A DNA stretch of 64,000 nt from Pseudomonas luteola NBRC 103146 (GCF_002091675.1 NZ_BDAE01000015.1:1-64000); one strand, 5' to 3'; positions 37,392-47,010 are shown, numbered from the stretch's first letter. Numbers and translations are program-made. The notes: generated by a model not told the origin, from the letters alone.

Positions 37392-39254
37392 ATGCTGCAG
37401 AACATCAGGGAACATTCACAAGGCTGGATAGCCAAGGTCATCATTGGCGTCATTATCTTGCTGATGGCATTGACCGGATTCGAGGCGATCATTCGCGCCG
37501 GTAGCCACCAAGGTGCCGTAGCACTGGTAAATGGTGAGGAAATACGCCAGACCGATCTCAATCAGGCTGTGGAGATGCAACGTCGCTCTCTGGCGCAGCG
37601 TCTGGGCCCTAATTTCGATCCTGCTCTTCTGGATGAAAAACGGTTACGCGACGCGGCTCTAAAGGCCCTGATCGAGCGCGAGCTATTGCTTCAGGATGCC
37701 AAGTCGAACAAGTTTGCTTTTTCTGAAGCGGCTTTGGACCAGCTCATACTTCAAACACCTGAGTTCCAGGTTGATGGGCAATTCAATGCCCAGCGTTTTG
37801 ACCAGACCATTGCCCAGATGGGTTACTCACGTCTTCAGTTTCGCGAGATGCTGAAGCAGGAGATGCTCATGGGGCAACTCAGGGCGGGTATTGCAGGTAC
37901 CGGTTTTGTAACCGATGCCGAATTGAATGCATTCGCAGCTTTGGAACGGCAAACTCGAGACTTCGCAACCCATGTGGTTAAAGCGGATGCTTCGAAAGTT
38001 GCAGTCACCAATGATGAATTACAAGGCTACTATGACGATCATCGTAGCGAATTCATGACGCCTGATCAGGTGGTCATTGATTATATCGAGCTAAAGAAAA
38101 GCGCTTTTGCCGATAAGGCGCAGGTCAAGCAAGAAGACCTTCAGGCCCTTTATCAGTCGGAAACCGCTAACCTTTCCGAACAGCGTAACGCCGCTCATAT
38201 CCTGATTGAAGTGAACGACAAGGTGAATGACGAGCAGGCCAAGGCCAAGATTGATGAAATCAAGGCTCGTCTGGACAAGGGCGAGGATTTTGCTGCGCTA
38301 GCCAAGAAGTTCTCTCAGGATCCTGGTTCGGCCAACAAGGGCGGTGAGCTCGGTTATGCTGGGCGAGGGGTGTATGACCCTGCCTTTGAAGAAGCCTTGT
38401 ATGGTTTGAACAAGGAAGACGTTTCTGCTCCCGTACATTCGACATTTGGATGGCATCTGATCAAGCTGCTTGGCGTTCAGGAAGCCAAAGTACCTTCGTT
38501 GGAGAGCATGAAGCCGCGTCTTGAGGCTGAGCTCAAGGCTCGCGAGGCTGATCGCCTTTTTGTAGATGCTATCCGCAATCTTGAAAGCGCAGCGTTTGAA
38601 GCTTCAGATCTTAGTCAGCCTGCTCAAGAGCAAGGCTTGAAAGTGCAAACCAGCAAGCCATTCGGACGTGAGGGCGGCGAAGAAGGGTTTATTGCCAATC
38701 GTCAGGTTGTCCAGGCTGCTTTCAGTCCCGAAGTGCTGGAGGATGGTGCCAATAGCAATGCTATCCAGTTGGACGATGAAACGGCTGTCATCCTGCGCGT
38801 TAAGGAGCATCGCAAGCCTGCTCAGCAGAGCTTTCATGATGTCAAAGACAATATCCGCAGCACGCTGACCAAGCAGAAGATAGCTGAGACTGCTCGTCAG
38901 CAGGGCGAGACGTTGATTGCTGACCTGAAGGCAAGCAAGGCCAATACGATCAAGGACTGGAAAGTCGTCGAGGCTGCTACACGTAATCAGGAGGGCGTTG
39001 ACCCGGTAGTACTCCAACAGGTGTTCCGCATGAATAAGCCTGGAGACAATTCCAAGCCGACTTATGCAGGAGTCAATCTGGCTGATGGGACCTACATGGT
39101 TATTCGCTTGACGGGTGTCAGCGTTCCGCAGGGCACCTTTACTGACGAAGAAAAGGCTATGTATCGCCGTTTCCTCTCTTCACGCAGTGGCCAAGAGGAC
39201 TTTGCGGCTTACCGCCGTGCATTGGAGTCCAAGGCAGAAATCAAGAATCTTTGA
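37392..39254 (+). CDS. ppiD: Periplasmic folding chaperone PpiD (SurA/parvulin type)
   Basis: A 620-residue inner-membrane-anchored chaperone near the Sec translocon. The ATG at 37392 (MLQNIREHSQGWIAKVI) follows a GGGGGG run; the in-frame start at 37362 adds ten residues. A single N-terminal membrane helix (IAKVIIGVIILLMALTGFEAII) anchors it. The SurA-like N-domain covers about 40-190, and the parvulin domain lies near 255-360 with AAHILIEV, FSQDPGSANKGGELGY and FGWHLIKLL. The long C-terminal part ends ESKAEIKNL. It closes the proteostasis block; a terminator with a UUCG tetraloop follows. Confidence 0.95.
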   Translation: MLQNIREHSQGWIAKVIIGVIILLMALTGFEAIIRAGSHQGAVALVNGEEIRQTDLNQAVEMQRRSLAQRLGPNFDPALLDEKRLRDAALKALIERELLLQDAKSNKFAFSEAALDQLILQTPEFQVDGQFNAQRFDQTIAQMGYSRLQFREMLKQEMLMGQLRAGIAGTGFVTDAELNAFAALERQTRDFATHVVKADASKVAVTNDELQGYYDDHRSEFMTPDQVVIDYIELKKSAFADKAQVKQEDLQALYQSETANLSEQRNAAHILIEVNDKVNDEQAKAKIDEIKARLDKGEDFAALAKKFSQDPGSANKGGELGYAGRGVYDPAFEEALYGLNKEDVSAPVHSTFGWHLIKLLGVQEAKVPSLESMKPRLEAELKAREADRLFVDAIRNLESAAFEASDLSQPAQEQGLKVQTSKPFGREGGEEGFIANRQVVQAAFSPEVLEDGANSNAIQLDDETAVILRVKEHRKPAQQSFHDVKDNIRSTLTKQKIAETARQQGETLIADLKASKANTIKDWKVVEAATRNQEGVDPVVLQQVFRMNKPGDNSKPTYAGVNLADGTYMVIRLTGVSVPQGTFTDEEKAMYRRFLSSRSGQEDFAAYRRALESKAEIKNL

Positions 39255-39272
39255 TTTCTGACAGGTAAGTAA

Positions 39273-39300
39273 AAGAAACCCCGCTTCGGCGGGGTTTCTT
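39273..39300. terminator. Bidirectional terminator between ppiD and pauB-like gene
   Basis: A perfect 12-bp stem AAGAAACCCCGC / GCGGGGTTTCTT with a TTCG tetraloop, serving two convergent genes. Confidence 0.9.
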
Positions 39301-39302
39301 GT

Positions 39303-40586
39303 TTAAACATTAAATTTGTCGCGAATATCGTAGTACCAGGCGCCCAGGGCGGTAAATGGAACGCGGAAAAGACGACCGCCAGGGAAGGGGTAGTGGGGTA
39401 GCTGGGCGAATGCATCAAAGCGCTCAGCGTGCCCTGCCAGTGCCTCACCAAGCACGGTACCGATCAGATGGGTAAACGTAACGCCATGTCCGCTGCAACC
39501 TTGCGAATAATAGATATTGTCGCCCAGGCGGCCTACCTGAGGGAGGCGGGACAGAGTCAATAGGAAATTACCGGTCCAGGCATAAGCAATCCTGACGTTG
39601 GCCAGTTCTGGAAAGGTTTTTGCCATCTTAGGGCGTATGATTTTTTCCACATCGGCAGGATCACGTGCGCCGTATATAACGCCACCGCCATATATGAGTC
39701 GACGATCAGCCGAGAGGCGATAATAATCTAGAAGGTAGTTGCAATCCTCGACACAATAGTCTTGAGGAAGTAATCGTTTTGCCGTTTCCTCAGAGAGGGG
39801 TTCGGTTGCAATCACTTGCGTTCCACAAGGCATGGATTTGGCTGCCAGCTCTGGAATGAGATTACCCAGATAAGCATTACCGGCTACCACAACATACGTC
39901 GCTCTTACACAACCTTGTGGAGTATGTACAACAGGCTTAGGGCCACGCTCGATGCGTACGGCAGGTGTCTGTTCGTAAATAGTCCCGCCCAATGACTCAA
40001 CGGCGTCTGCTTCTCCTAGAGCGAGATTAAGGGGGTGGATATGACCGCCGCTACGATCCAGCATACCCCCGGCATATCGATGGGTGCCTACGACTTGCTC
40101 AATGGCTCTTTTATCCAGCATTTCTAGTTCATGATGCCCATGGCGAGCCCAAAGGGCTTGCTGAGCTTCCAGATGTTGCATCTGTCGGGCGTTGAAAGCC
40201 GCGAAAACGCCACCGTTCTTCAGGTCGCACTTAATACCATAACGGTTGACTCGTTCTCTGATGATACGTCCGCCTTCGAAGGCCATTTGACCGATCAGTT
40301 GCGCTTCACGGGCAGGCAAGGTTCGCTCGATAACATCAATATCCCGGCTGTAGCTGTTGACGATCTGGCCGCCGTTGCGGCCGGATGCACCAAAACCTAC
40401 CCTGGCGGCCTCGAGAATTACAACGCTGTAGCCTCGCTCAAGCAGTGCAATGGCAGTGGAAAGACCGGTATAGCCAGCGCCGACAATACAAACGTCAGCA
40501 ATGCGTTCACCTTCAAGCATGGGGCGCTTGGGAGCAGGATGAGCAGAGGCCGCATAGTAGGAGTTCGGATAGGATGTGTTCGGCAT
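39303..40586 (-). CDS. FAD-dependent oxidoreductase, PauB/PuuB type
   Basis: A 427-residue D-amino-acid-oxidase-fold flavoenzyme (Pfam DAO) related to gamma-glutamylputrescine oxidase (PuuB of E. coli, PauB of P. aeruginosa), acting in polyamine catabolism. The ATG at 40586 is preferred because AGGG lies 7 bases before it; an ATG two codons upstream has no room for a binding site. The FAD motif VCIVGAGYTGLSTAIALLE is near 33-51, followed by GFGASGRNGGQIV. The C-terminal GCSGHGVTFTHLIGTVLGEAL completes the flavin site. The substrate is inferred from similarity; it could be another secondary amine. It follows cysK on the same strand. Confidence 0.82.
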   Translation of the reverse strand: MPNTSYPNSYYAASAHPAPKRPMLEGERIADVCIVGAGYTGLSTAIALLERGYSVVILEAARVGFGASGRNGGQIVNSYSRDIDVIERTLPAREAQLIGQMAFEGGRIIRERVNRYGIKCDLKNGGVFAAFNARQMQHLEAQQALWARHGHHELEMLDKRAIEQVVGTHRYAGGMLDRSGGHIHPLNLALGEADAVESLGGTIYEQTPAVRIERGPKPVVHTPQGCVRATYVVVAGNAYLGNLIPELAAKSMPCGTQVIATEPLSEETAKRLLPQDYCVEDCNYLLDYYRLSADRRLIYGGGVIYGARDPADVEKIIRPKMAKTFPELANVRIAYAWTGNFLLTLSRLPQVGRLGDNIYYSQGCSGHGVTFTHLIGTVLGEALAGHAERFDAFAQLPHYPFPGGRLFRVPFTALGAWYYDIRDKFNV

Positions 40587-40681
40587 ATTCATTCCCTGTG
40601 TGAAATTTTTTACGCTCTAACGCGATAGTAGCTCAGCTGCCAGTGCCGTTCTAGCAGCCGAAAGTAGGGCAGGGAGAAACG

Positions 40682-40704
40682 AAAAGGCCCGCCGGTGGCG
40701 GGCC
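40682..40704 (-). terminator. Terminator after cysK
   Basis: On the minus strand, GGCCCGCC / GGCGGGCC with a three-base loop followed by TTTTCGTTT, just behind the cysK stop. It separates cysK from the downstream oxidoreductase gene. Confidence 0.88.
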
Positions 40705-40712
40705 GAATGAGG

Positions 40713-41687
40713 TTACTGGACGGTTTCCTGTTCGCTGAACAAGCCGTCAAACAGCATGGTGGACAGATAGCGTTCACCGGAGTCAGGTAGGATGACAACA
40801 ATTGTCTTTCCCTGCATGGCGGGTTCACGGGCAAGGCGTACGGCCGCCGCCATGGCGGCTCCACACGAGATGCCACAGAGGATACCTTCCTCACGCATAA
40901 GCCGTTGGGCCATGGTCTTGGACTCATCGTCACTGACGCGTTCCACTCGATCCACCATGGAAAGATCCAGATTTTTCGGTACGAAGCCAGCGCCGATCCC
41001 CTGGATCTTGTGAGGGCTGGGTTTGACTTCCTGGCCGGCCATGGTCTGAGTGATAACAGGCGAACTCTCGGGCTCTACCGCTACTGACAGGATAGGCTTG
41101 CCCTTGGTGTTTTTAATAAAGCGGGAAATACCGGTCAGTGTGCCGCCGGTACCAACACCCGCCACCAGGACATCCACAGCGCCATCGGTGTCGTTCCAGA
41201 TTTCGGGGCCAGTGGTTTTTTCATGAATGGCTGGGTTGGCCGGGTTTTCGAATTGCTGGGGCAAGAAGTAGCGAGAAGGATCGCTTTCCGCAATTTCTTT
41301 GGCTTTTTCAATCGCGCCCTTCATGCCTTTGGCGGGCTCTGTCAGTACCAGCTCGGCACCTAGTGCCTTGAGAACCTTGCGACGCTCCAGGCTCATCGAG
41401 GCGGGCATGGTCAGGATGAGCTTGTATCCACGAGCTGCTGCAACATAAGCGAGACCAATGCCGGTATTGCCGGACGTAGGTTCGATCAGGGTCATGCCGG
41501 GCTTGAGCTTGCCGTTGGCCTCGGCATCCCAGATAAGGTTGGCGCCGATTCGGCATTTCACTGAATAGCCCGGGTTACGGCCTTCGATCTTGGCCAGAAT
41601 GGTTACCCCTTTTGGCCCAAGGCGATTGATGTAAACCAGAGGTGTGTTACCAATGGATTGTGCGTTATCAGCGAAAATTCGGCTCAT
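40713..41687 (-). CDS. cysK: Cysteine synthase A
   Basis: A 324-residue PLP enzyme that makes L-cysteine from O-acetylserine and sulfide. The PLP-binding Lys44 sits in [11 protein letters not shown]. The substrate loop [13 protein letters not shown] is near 71-83, the phosphate loop [14 protein letters not shown] is near 177-190, and the C-terminal [12 protein letters not shown] carries the PLP-ring Ser. The CysK length and motif set fit better than CysM. It is divergent from the DUF748 gene and ends at a strong terminator. CysB-type control is likely from biology, but I do not claim a site. Confidence 0.96.
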   Translation of the reverse strand: MSRIFADNAQSIGNTPLVYINRLGPKGVTILAKIEGRNPGYSVKCRIGANLIWDAEANGKLKPGMTLIEPTSGNTGIGLAYVAAARGYKLILTMPASMSLERRKVLKALGAELVLTEPAKGMKGAIEKAKEIAESDPSRYFLPQQFENPANPAIHEKTTGPEIWNDTDGAVDVLVAGVGTGGTLTGISRFIKNTKGKPILSVAVEPESSPVITQTMAGQEVKPSPHKIQGIGAGFVPKNLDLSMVDRVERVSDDESKTMAQRLMREEGILCGISCGAAMAAAVRLAREPAMQGKTIVVILPDSGERYLSTMLFDGLFSEQETVQ

Positions 41688-41814
41688 CTAAAGATCCCTG
41701 CATGGGTCAACAAATATGAGTTCAGCCTAAGGCTATGGCGTCAAGGCGTCCAGTCCAAGGAAACTGCCACTGGCATGGTCGGTCCATGAAAGACATGCCA
41801 GAGGGAACCGAGTC

Positions 41815-42879
41815 ATGAAACTGCGCTATAAAACGCCTGCACTTGTCATCTTGAGCATAGTTGCCCTGTTGGTTGTCGTGCAGCTCGCCATGCCTTATGT
41901 CATACGACATTACCTCAATACCAAGTTAGCGGACATGGGCGATTATCGGGGACATATTGCCGATGTCGATCTGGCGTGGTGGCGGGGCGCCTACCGTATC
42001 GATGGACTCAAGATCGAAAAGGTGACAGGCAAGGTGCCCGTACCGTTTCTGGACGCGCCCAGCATCGACATTGCCGTGAGCGGAAGAGCGTTATGGGAAG
42101 ATCACGCCATTGTCGGGCGGATTATTTTCGAGCGCCCCGAACTTAACTTTGTCGACGGCGGCGATGATCCGCAGTCCTCCCAGACAGGTGAGGGTACGGA
42201 CTGGCGTGCTCAGCTGGAGAAGATCATCTCGATCACCTTAAATGAGGTGCGTGTAGAGGATGGCAAGCTCAGTTTCCGTAATTTCAATTCGTCACCCCCC
42301 GTCAATCTGCAGGCGACCCAGGTAAACGCCAGCCTTTACAACCTGACCAATGCCGCCGATGCGCAAGGCAAGCGGGTGGCACGTTTCGAAGGCAAGGCCA
42401 CTGTGCTGGATAATGCACCGCTGGAAACCTCGGCAGAATTCGACCCCTTCAGCGACTTTAGTGACTTCCTGTTTCGGCTGAGGGTAACGCAGGTAGACCT
42501 GCCCAAAATAAATGACTTTGCCAAGGCGTATGGCAAGTTTGACTTCAAGTCCGGTAGTGGTGATCTGGTCATTGATGCCAGGGCTGATAATGGACAGCTC
42601 AGCGGCTACATCAAACCCTTGTTCAAGAATGTCGACGTCTTCGATTGGCGTCAGGATGTAGAGAATAAAGACAAAGGATTTTTCCGCGGGCTGTGGGAAG
42701 CCGTGGTAGGAGGAAGTCAAACCCTTTTGAAAAATCAGCGCAAGGATCAGTTCGCGACTCGAGTTGAATTGCAGGGCAGCGTCAAGCAGCAGGATATCAG
42801 TCCTCTACAGGCGTTCTTTTCCATCCTGCGGAATGCTTTCATTCAGGCATTCAGCGCTCAGTATGAGGATCGGGGTTAG
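41815..42879 (+). CDS. DUF748-domain (AsmA-like) membrane-anchored protein
   Basis: A 354-residue protein with an N-terminal membrane anchor (ALVILSIVALLVVVQLAMPYVI, about 9-30). A periplasmic region with DUF748/AsmA-like repeats follows: LNTKLADMGDYRGHIADVDLAWWRGAY, VEDGKLSFRNFNSSPPV and the later YGKFDFKSGSGDLV. AsmA-like proteins form elongated beta grooves implicated in lipid transport or outer-membrane assembly; a specific role for this protein is not known. It is the first of four + strand genes up to the VWA gene, but the 60-base gap to the MoxR gene leaves co-transcription open. An inverted repeat (41770-41801) lies just upstream. Confidence 0.85.
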   Translation: MKLRYKTPALVILSIVALLVVVQLAMPYVIRHYLNTKLADMGDYRGHIADVDLAWWRGAYRIDGLKIEKVTGKVPVPFLDAPSIDIAVSGRALWEDHAIVGRIIFERPELNFVDGGDDPQSSQTGEGTDWRAQLEKIISITLNEVRVEDGKLSFRNFNSSPPVNLQATQVNASLYNLTNAADAQGKRVARFEGKATVLDNAPLETSAEFDPFSDFSDFLFRLRVTQVDLPKINDFAKAYGKFDFKSGSGDLVIDARADNGQLSGYIKPLFKNVDVFDWRQDVENKDKGFFRGLWEAVVGGSQTLLKNQRKDQFATRVELQGSVKQQDISPLQAFFSILRNAFIQAFSAQYEDRG

Positions 42880-42939
42880 TGTATCGCCTGTGCTTTATGC
42901 CTATTATCACGTCCTGTTGATCAATCCCGAGGGTTGCCC

Positions 42940-43788
42940 ATGAAATTTGAAGGTACGGCGGATTACGTAGCAACCGCTGATCTCCAATTGGCTGTAAACG
43001 CAGCCATCACCTTGCAGCGTCCGCTGCTGATAAAAGGGGAGCCTGGTACTGGCAAGACGCTGTTGGCTGAGCAGCTGGCGCAGGCTCTTGGTACACAATT
43101 GATCACCTGGCATATCAAGTCCACTACGAAAGCGCATCAAGGGCGGTACGAATACGATGCCGTCAGCCGGCTGCGCGATTCCCAGTTGGGTGTCGACAAG
43201 GTTCATGACGTTGCCAACTACATCAAGAAAGGCAAGCTTTGGGAGGCATTCGATGCGCAGGAGCGGGTCGTTCTGTTGATTGACGAGATCGACAAGGCGG
43301 ACATTGAGTTTCCAAACGATCTGCTGCAAGAGCTGGATCGCATGGAGTTCTATGTATATGAAACAGGCGAAACGGTTCGTGCCCAGCATCGTCCCATCAT
43401 TATCATTACGTCCAATAACGAGAAGGAGCTACCTGATGCCTTTCTGCGGCGCTGCTTCTTCCATTACATTGCGTTTCCTGACCGCGATACGTTAAAGCGT
43501 ATTGTGGAGGTGCATTTTCCGAATATCAGGCAGACGCTGGTCAATGAGGCGCTGGAGGTGTTCTTTGATATCCGTCAGGTGCCTGGACTCAAGAAAAAGC
43601 CTTCCACGTCAGAGCTGGTCGATTGGTTGAAGCTGTTGATGGCCGATGATGTCGGTGAGTCGGTTCTGCGTGAACGAGACCCTCGCAAGGCTATTCCGCC
43701 GCTTGCCGGGGCCTTGGTCAAAAACGAGCAGGATGTTCAGCTGCTTGAGCGCTTGGCTTTCATGACGCGGCGAAACGGCTATCGATAA
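42940..43788 (+). CDS. MoxR-type AAA+ ATPase
   Basis: A 282-residue AAA+ ATPase of the MoxR / CoxD-like group, which usually acts with a VWA protein as a metal-enzyme or complex chaperone. From the ATG at 42940 (GAGGG 6 bases before), Walker A is GEPGTGKT at 33-40, Walker B is VVLLIDEIDKAD near 109-118, with IIITSNNEKELPDAFLRRC as sensor-1/arginine-finger region. The sequence after 215 is the lid. The partner VWA protein lies two genes down (44201), with a GFA-domain gene in between. The client of this pair is unknown. Confidence 0.9.
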   Translation: MKFEGTADYVATADLQLAVNAAITLQRPLLIKGEPGTGKTLLAEQLAQALGTQLITWHIKSTTKAHQGRYEYDAVSRLRDSQLGVDKVHDVANYIKKGKLWEAFDAQERVVLLIDEIDKADIEFPNDLLQELDRMEFYVYETGETVRAQHRPIIIITSNNEKELPDAFLRRCFFHYIAFPDRDTLKRIVEVHFPNIRQTLVNEALEVFFDIRQVPGLKKKPSTSELVDWLKLLMADDVGESVLRERDPRKAIPPLAGALVKNEQDVQLLERLAFMTRRNGYR

Positions 43789-43801
43789 TCAAGGAGGTCC
43801 T

Positions 43802-44176
43802 ATGCTCAAGGGTAGCTGTCTGTGCGGTGCGGTGACTTATGAGGTCGATACTTCGCTTGAAAAAGCCACCCACTGCCACTGCTCGATGTGCCGCAAGGCC
43901 CATGGTGCGGCCTTTGCTACGTATACGACTGTGTCTAAGAAAAGCTTTCGTTTCACGACCGGTGAAGCAGATGTTGCAGCCTACCGTTCGTCTCCAGAGG
44001 TGGTTCGTACGTTCTGCCGGCGGTGCGGGTCGAATCTACAGTTCTTGCGGGATGGCCGGGATACGCTGGGGTTGGCGCTAGGATCATTGGATTCCGCGCT
44101 TGGTGCCTTGCCTGTCGATGAGATTTTTACCGAGGCCCAGCCGTCGTGGTATCAAGCGCCGGTGCGTCATGACTGA
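43802..44176 (+). CDS. GFA-domain (CENP-V type) zinc protein
   Basis: A 124-residue GFA-family protein, named after glutathione-dependent formaldehyde-activating enzyme, although most members have unknown activity. Zinc-site cysteines: Cys6 and Cys8 in GSCLCGAV, Cys25, Cys27 and Cys30 in HCHCSMCRK, and Cys72 and Cys75 in TFCRRCGSN. The length matches single-domain members. AGGAGG lies 5 bases before the ATG. It sits 13 bases after the MoxR gene and 24 bases before the VWA gene, so the three are probably one transcript. Nothing here shows a formaldehyde role. Confidence 0.88.
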   Translation: MLKGSCLCGAVTYEVDTSLEKATHCHCSMCRKAHGAAFATYTTVSKKSFRFTTGEADVAAYRSSPEVVRTFCRRCGSNLQFLRDGRDTLGLALGSLDSALGALPVDEIFTEAQPSWYQAPVRHD

Positions 44177-44200
44177 TCGTTCTCCAGCCGGGAATAGCCG

Positions 44201-45382
44201 ATGCTGCTGAGTCTTTTTCATGAGTTGCGTTCTGCTCGAATTCCCGTTTCCCTGCGGGAGTTGCTGGATCTGCATGAAGCGCTACTGACAGGTGTCGTGT
44301 TTGCAGACATGGACGCCTTTTACTTTCTGGCACGTACTATCCTGGTCAAGGACGAACGTCATTTTGATCGCTTCGACAGGGCATTTTCAGCGTATTTTGA
44401 CGGGCTTCAATCACTCGACGAGGCGCTGAAAGTATTGATCCCGGATGAGTGGTTGCGTAAAGCCTTTGAGCGCTCATTAACGCCCGAGGAGCGTGCGCAG
44501 ATTCAGTCATTGGGTGGTCTGGACAAGCTCATTGAAACCTTCAAGCAGCGTTTGGCTGAGCAAAAAAGTAAGCATGCTGGTGGCAACAAGTGGATTGGTA
44601 CGGGCGGCACCAGCCCCTTCGGCTCAGGGGGGTATAACCCTGAAGGCATTCGTGTCGGCGAGGCAGGTGAAAGGCAGGGAAAGGCCGTCAAGGTCTGGGA
44701 GCAACGTGAGTACCGTAACCTGGACGATCAGGCGGAGCTCGGGCGCCGGAATATCAATGTTGCTCTTCGGCGTCTACGTAAGTTTGCCCGGGAGGGGGCA
44801 GCGGAAGAGTTTGATATCGAAGGCACTATCGATCATACCGCCCGCGATGCTGGACTGCTGAATATCCAGATGCGGCCCGAGCGCCACAATGCGGTCAAGC
44901 TTTTGCTGTTGCTGGATATCGGCGGGTCGATGGACATGCATGTGCAGGTCTGTGAGGAACTGTTTTCGGCCTGCCGCACTGAATTCAAGCATCTGGAGTA
45001 TTTCTACTTCCATAACTTCATCTATGAATCAGTCTGGAAGGACAACCAGCGCCGGATGAGCGAGCTGACGTCTACGCTTGATCTATTGCATCGCTACGGC
45101 GAGGACTACAAAGTGGTATTTGTTGGCGATGCGTCCATGGCACCCTACGAGGTACTTCAGCCTGGCGGTAGTGTCGAGCACTGGAACGAAGAAGCAGGCT
45201 CAGTCTGGATGGAGCGATTCAAGGCCAAATTTCGAAAGATCATCTGGCTTAATCCCTATCCGCAGCGGGCTTGGGAGTACACATCCTCTGTTCAGATCAT
45301 CCAGGAATTGGTTGAGGGGCATATGTACCCATTGACCCTTGAAGGCTTGGAAGAGGGGATGCGTTACCTCGCACGTGGGTGA
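44201..45382 (+). CDS. VWA-domain protein, CoxE-like
   Basis: A 393-residue cytoplasmic protein with a C-terminal von Willebrand A domain whose metal site reads DIGGSMD (239-245), a D-x-G-x-S form found in CoxE-like proteins instead of D-x-S-x-S. The N-terminal 220 residues are helical and charged (about 95-170 includes a Gly-rich linker with GGNKWIGTGGTSPFGSGGY). CoxE-like proteins pair with MoxR ATPases, here encoded at 42940. No signal peptide. A convergent terminator follows. The complex's client is unknown. Confidence 0.88.
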   Translation: MLLSLFHELRSARIPVSLRELLDLHEALLTGVVFADMDAFYFLARTILVKDERHFDRFDRAFSAYFDGLQSLDEALKVLIPDEWLRKAFERSLTPEERAQIQSLGGLDKLIETFKQRLAEQKSKHAGGNKWIGTGGTSPFGSGGYNPEGIRVGEAGERQGKAVKVWEQREYRNLDDQAELGRRNINVALRRLRKFAREGAAEEFDIEGTIDHTARDAGLLNIQMRPERHNAVKLLLLLDIGGSMDMHVQVCEELFSACRTEFKHLEYFYFHNFIYESVWKDNQRRMSELTSTLDLLHRYGEDYKVVFVGDASMAPYEVLQPGGSVEHWNEEAGSVWMERFKAKFRKIIWLNPYPQRAWEYTSSVQIIQELVEGHMYPLTLEGLEEGMRYLARG

Positions 45383-45406
45383 GGCTTGCAGGGCAAGCCT
45401 TCTATT
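45382..45406. terminator. Convergent terminator between the VWA gene and aruI-like gene
   Basis: A perfect 8-bp stem AGGCTTGC / GCAAGCCT with loop AGG, overlapping the VWA stop and followed by TCTATTA. It lies at the meeting point of two convergent genes. Confidence 0.65.
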
Positions 45407-47009
45407 AGCCTGGAGCGAAAGGAGGGGCCTCGGTAATTTCTATCAGGAAGGGCCTATCGGGTGGCGCATCGAGGAGTAGCTGTTCCAGATGTTGATGATC
45501 AGAGGCTTTTGCGGCTGCGCAGCCAAAGCCTTGAGCTAGCGTTATAAAGTCGGGTGTATAAATGTCTACACCCAGCGGTGTAATGGTGCGCTGCTTCATG
45601 TATCGCTTGATCTCACCGTATCCCTGGTTATTCCACAAGAGAACGATGATTCCGACACGCGCCTCTACGGCGCTGGCCAGCTCCGGCAGGGTAAATTGGA
45701 TACCGCCGTCACCGATCAGACAGATAACCGGCCGATCTGGACAGGCCAGCTTGGCTCCAATGGCGGCTGGCAAGGCATAGCCCAAGGTGCCGTAGCCCGT
45801 AGAGGCATTGAACCAGCGACGTGGCGAGCACAGCTCGATGATATGGTTACCTGCATAAACCGGCTGTGTTGAATCACCTACATAACAGGCATCGGGACAG
45901 GCTCGGCTAAGCGTATCGAACAGTGTACGGAAGTGGCTGAGTGGTGCCAGTGTGTCGGCTAGCTCACGCCGGGCCTTGGTCACACGCTCGCGACCGCTAC
46001 CGGTTGCTTGAAAAATGCCAGGAGGCAATCTGTTCAGAAGCTCTTGGATAGCCGTCCTTGCATCCGAGACAATACCCAGCCAGGGCTGGTAGTTACGGGT
46101 AAGTTGATCAGGGTCTATATCGATTCGGATCAGGTCACCACTCAGTTCGAATCCACCATCGAAAACCACGTCGTAATCCGTCTCGCCCAGTTCTGTCCCG
46201 ATAGCCAGAATGACATCCGCCTCTTTTGCCAGTTGCCTGACGGCGGGCAATGACTGGTTGCACCCCAATGCCAGTGGATGGTGGTCAGGCAGTACTCCTT
46301 TGGCATTAATAGTGGTAGCGGCAGGCGCTGCGAGTCTATCGACAAGAATCCTGGCTTCGCTGGCTGCGGCAATACAGCCGCCTCCCAGTAGTACCAATGG
46401 ATGTTTGGCGTTTCCGAGTCGCTTGGCGGCCAGGTCGAGCTGCTGCGGGTCAGGTGCCGGGCGGCTGAAGCAGGGTTGGCATACAAGGGACAAGTGATCG
46501 GCGGGCGCGGTAATGACGTCGAGGGGAAGTTCAATGTGTACAGGTCGAGGCCTTTGGCTTTCGAATACTGCAAAGGCTTGGGTCAGGACCGCAGGCAGCT
46601 GGTCGACATCCAGCAGCGTATGACTGAAGGCTGTCACCCCGGCGGTCATGGCGCGCTGATCGGTCAGCTCATGCAGATAGCCACCGTTCCGCCCCAGGCG
46701 AGCCCGCGTAGTTACGCTTGAAATGACCAGCATGGGGATGGAGTCTGCATAGGCTTGAGCCATGGCAGTCAGGATATTGGTTACGCCGGGGCCGGTAATG
46801 ACAAAGCAGACCCCGGGCTTGCCGCTGGCGCGAGCGTAACCGTCCGCCATGAAGCCTGCACCTTGCTCATGGCGAGGCGTGATATGGCGAATGCTGCTGT
46901 CTGGTAAGCCTCGGTAAAGCTCAACGGTATGAACACCGGGAATGCCAAATACCGTATCCACGCCCCAGGCTTCAAGTTGTCGAACCAGAAATTGGCCGCA
47001 GGTAACCAT
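45405..47009 (-). CDS. Thiamine-diphosphate decarboxylase, AruI-like (2-ketoarginine decarboxylase)
   Basis: A 534-residue ThDP enzyme of the acetolactate-synthase family that resembles AruI, 5-guanidino-2-oxopentanoate decarboxylase of the arginine transaminase pathway; the product would be 4-guanidinobutyraldehyde. The ATG at 47009 follows the symporter stop by one base, with GAGGAG at 7 bases, so the genes are coupled. N-terminal PYR domain: PRHEQGAGFMADGYARASGKPG with the catalytic Glu. Middle FAD/NAD-like domain around 190-330. The C-terminal PP domain has the ThDP motif GDGGIQFTLPELAS through WNNQGYGEI. The substrate is inferred from similarity and the gbuA neighbourhood. Confidence 0.83.
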   Translation of the reverse strand: MVTCGQFLVRQLEAWGVDTVFGIPGVHTVELYRGLPDSSIRHITPRHEQGAGFMADGYARASGKPGVCFVITGPGVTNILTAMAQAYADSIPMLVISSVTTRARLGRNGGYLHELTDQRAMTAGVTAFSHTLLDVDQLPAVLTQAFAVFESQRPRPVHIELPLDVITAPADHLSLVCQPCFSRPAPDPQQLDLAAKRLGNAKHPLVLLGGGCIAAASEARILVDRLAAPAATTINAKGVLPDHHPLALGCNQSLPAVRQLAKEADVILAIGTELGETDYDVVFDGGFELSGDLIRIDIDPDQLTRNYQPWLGIVSDARTAIQELLNRLPPGIFQATGSGRERVTKARRELADTLAPLSHFRTLFDTLSRACPDACYVGDSTQPVYAGNHIIELCSPRRWFNASTGYGTLGYALPAAIGAKLACPDRPVICLIGDGGIQFTLPELASAVEARVGIIVLLWNNQGYGEIKRYMKQRTITPLGVDIYTPDFITLAQGFGCAAAKASDHQHLEQLLLDAPPDRPFLIEITEAPPFAPG

Positions 47010-47010
47010 G

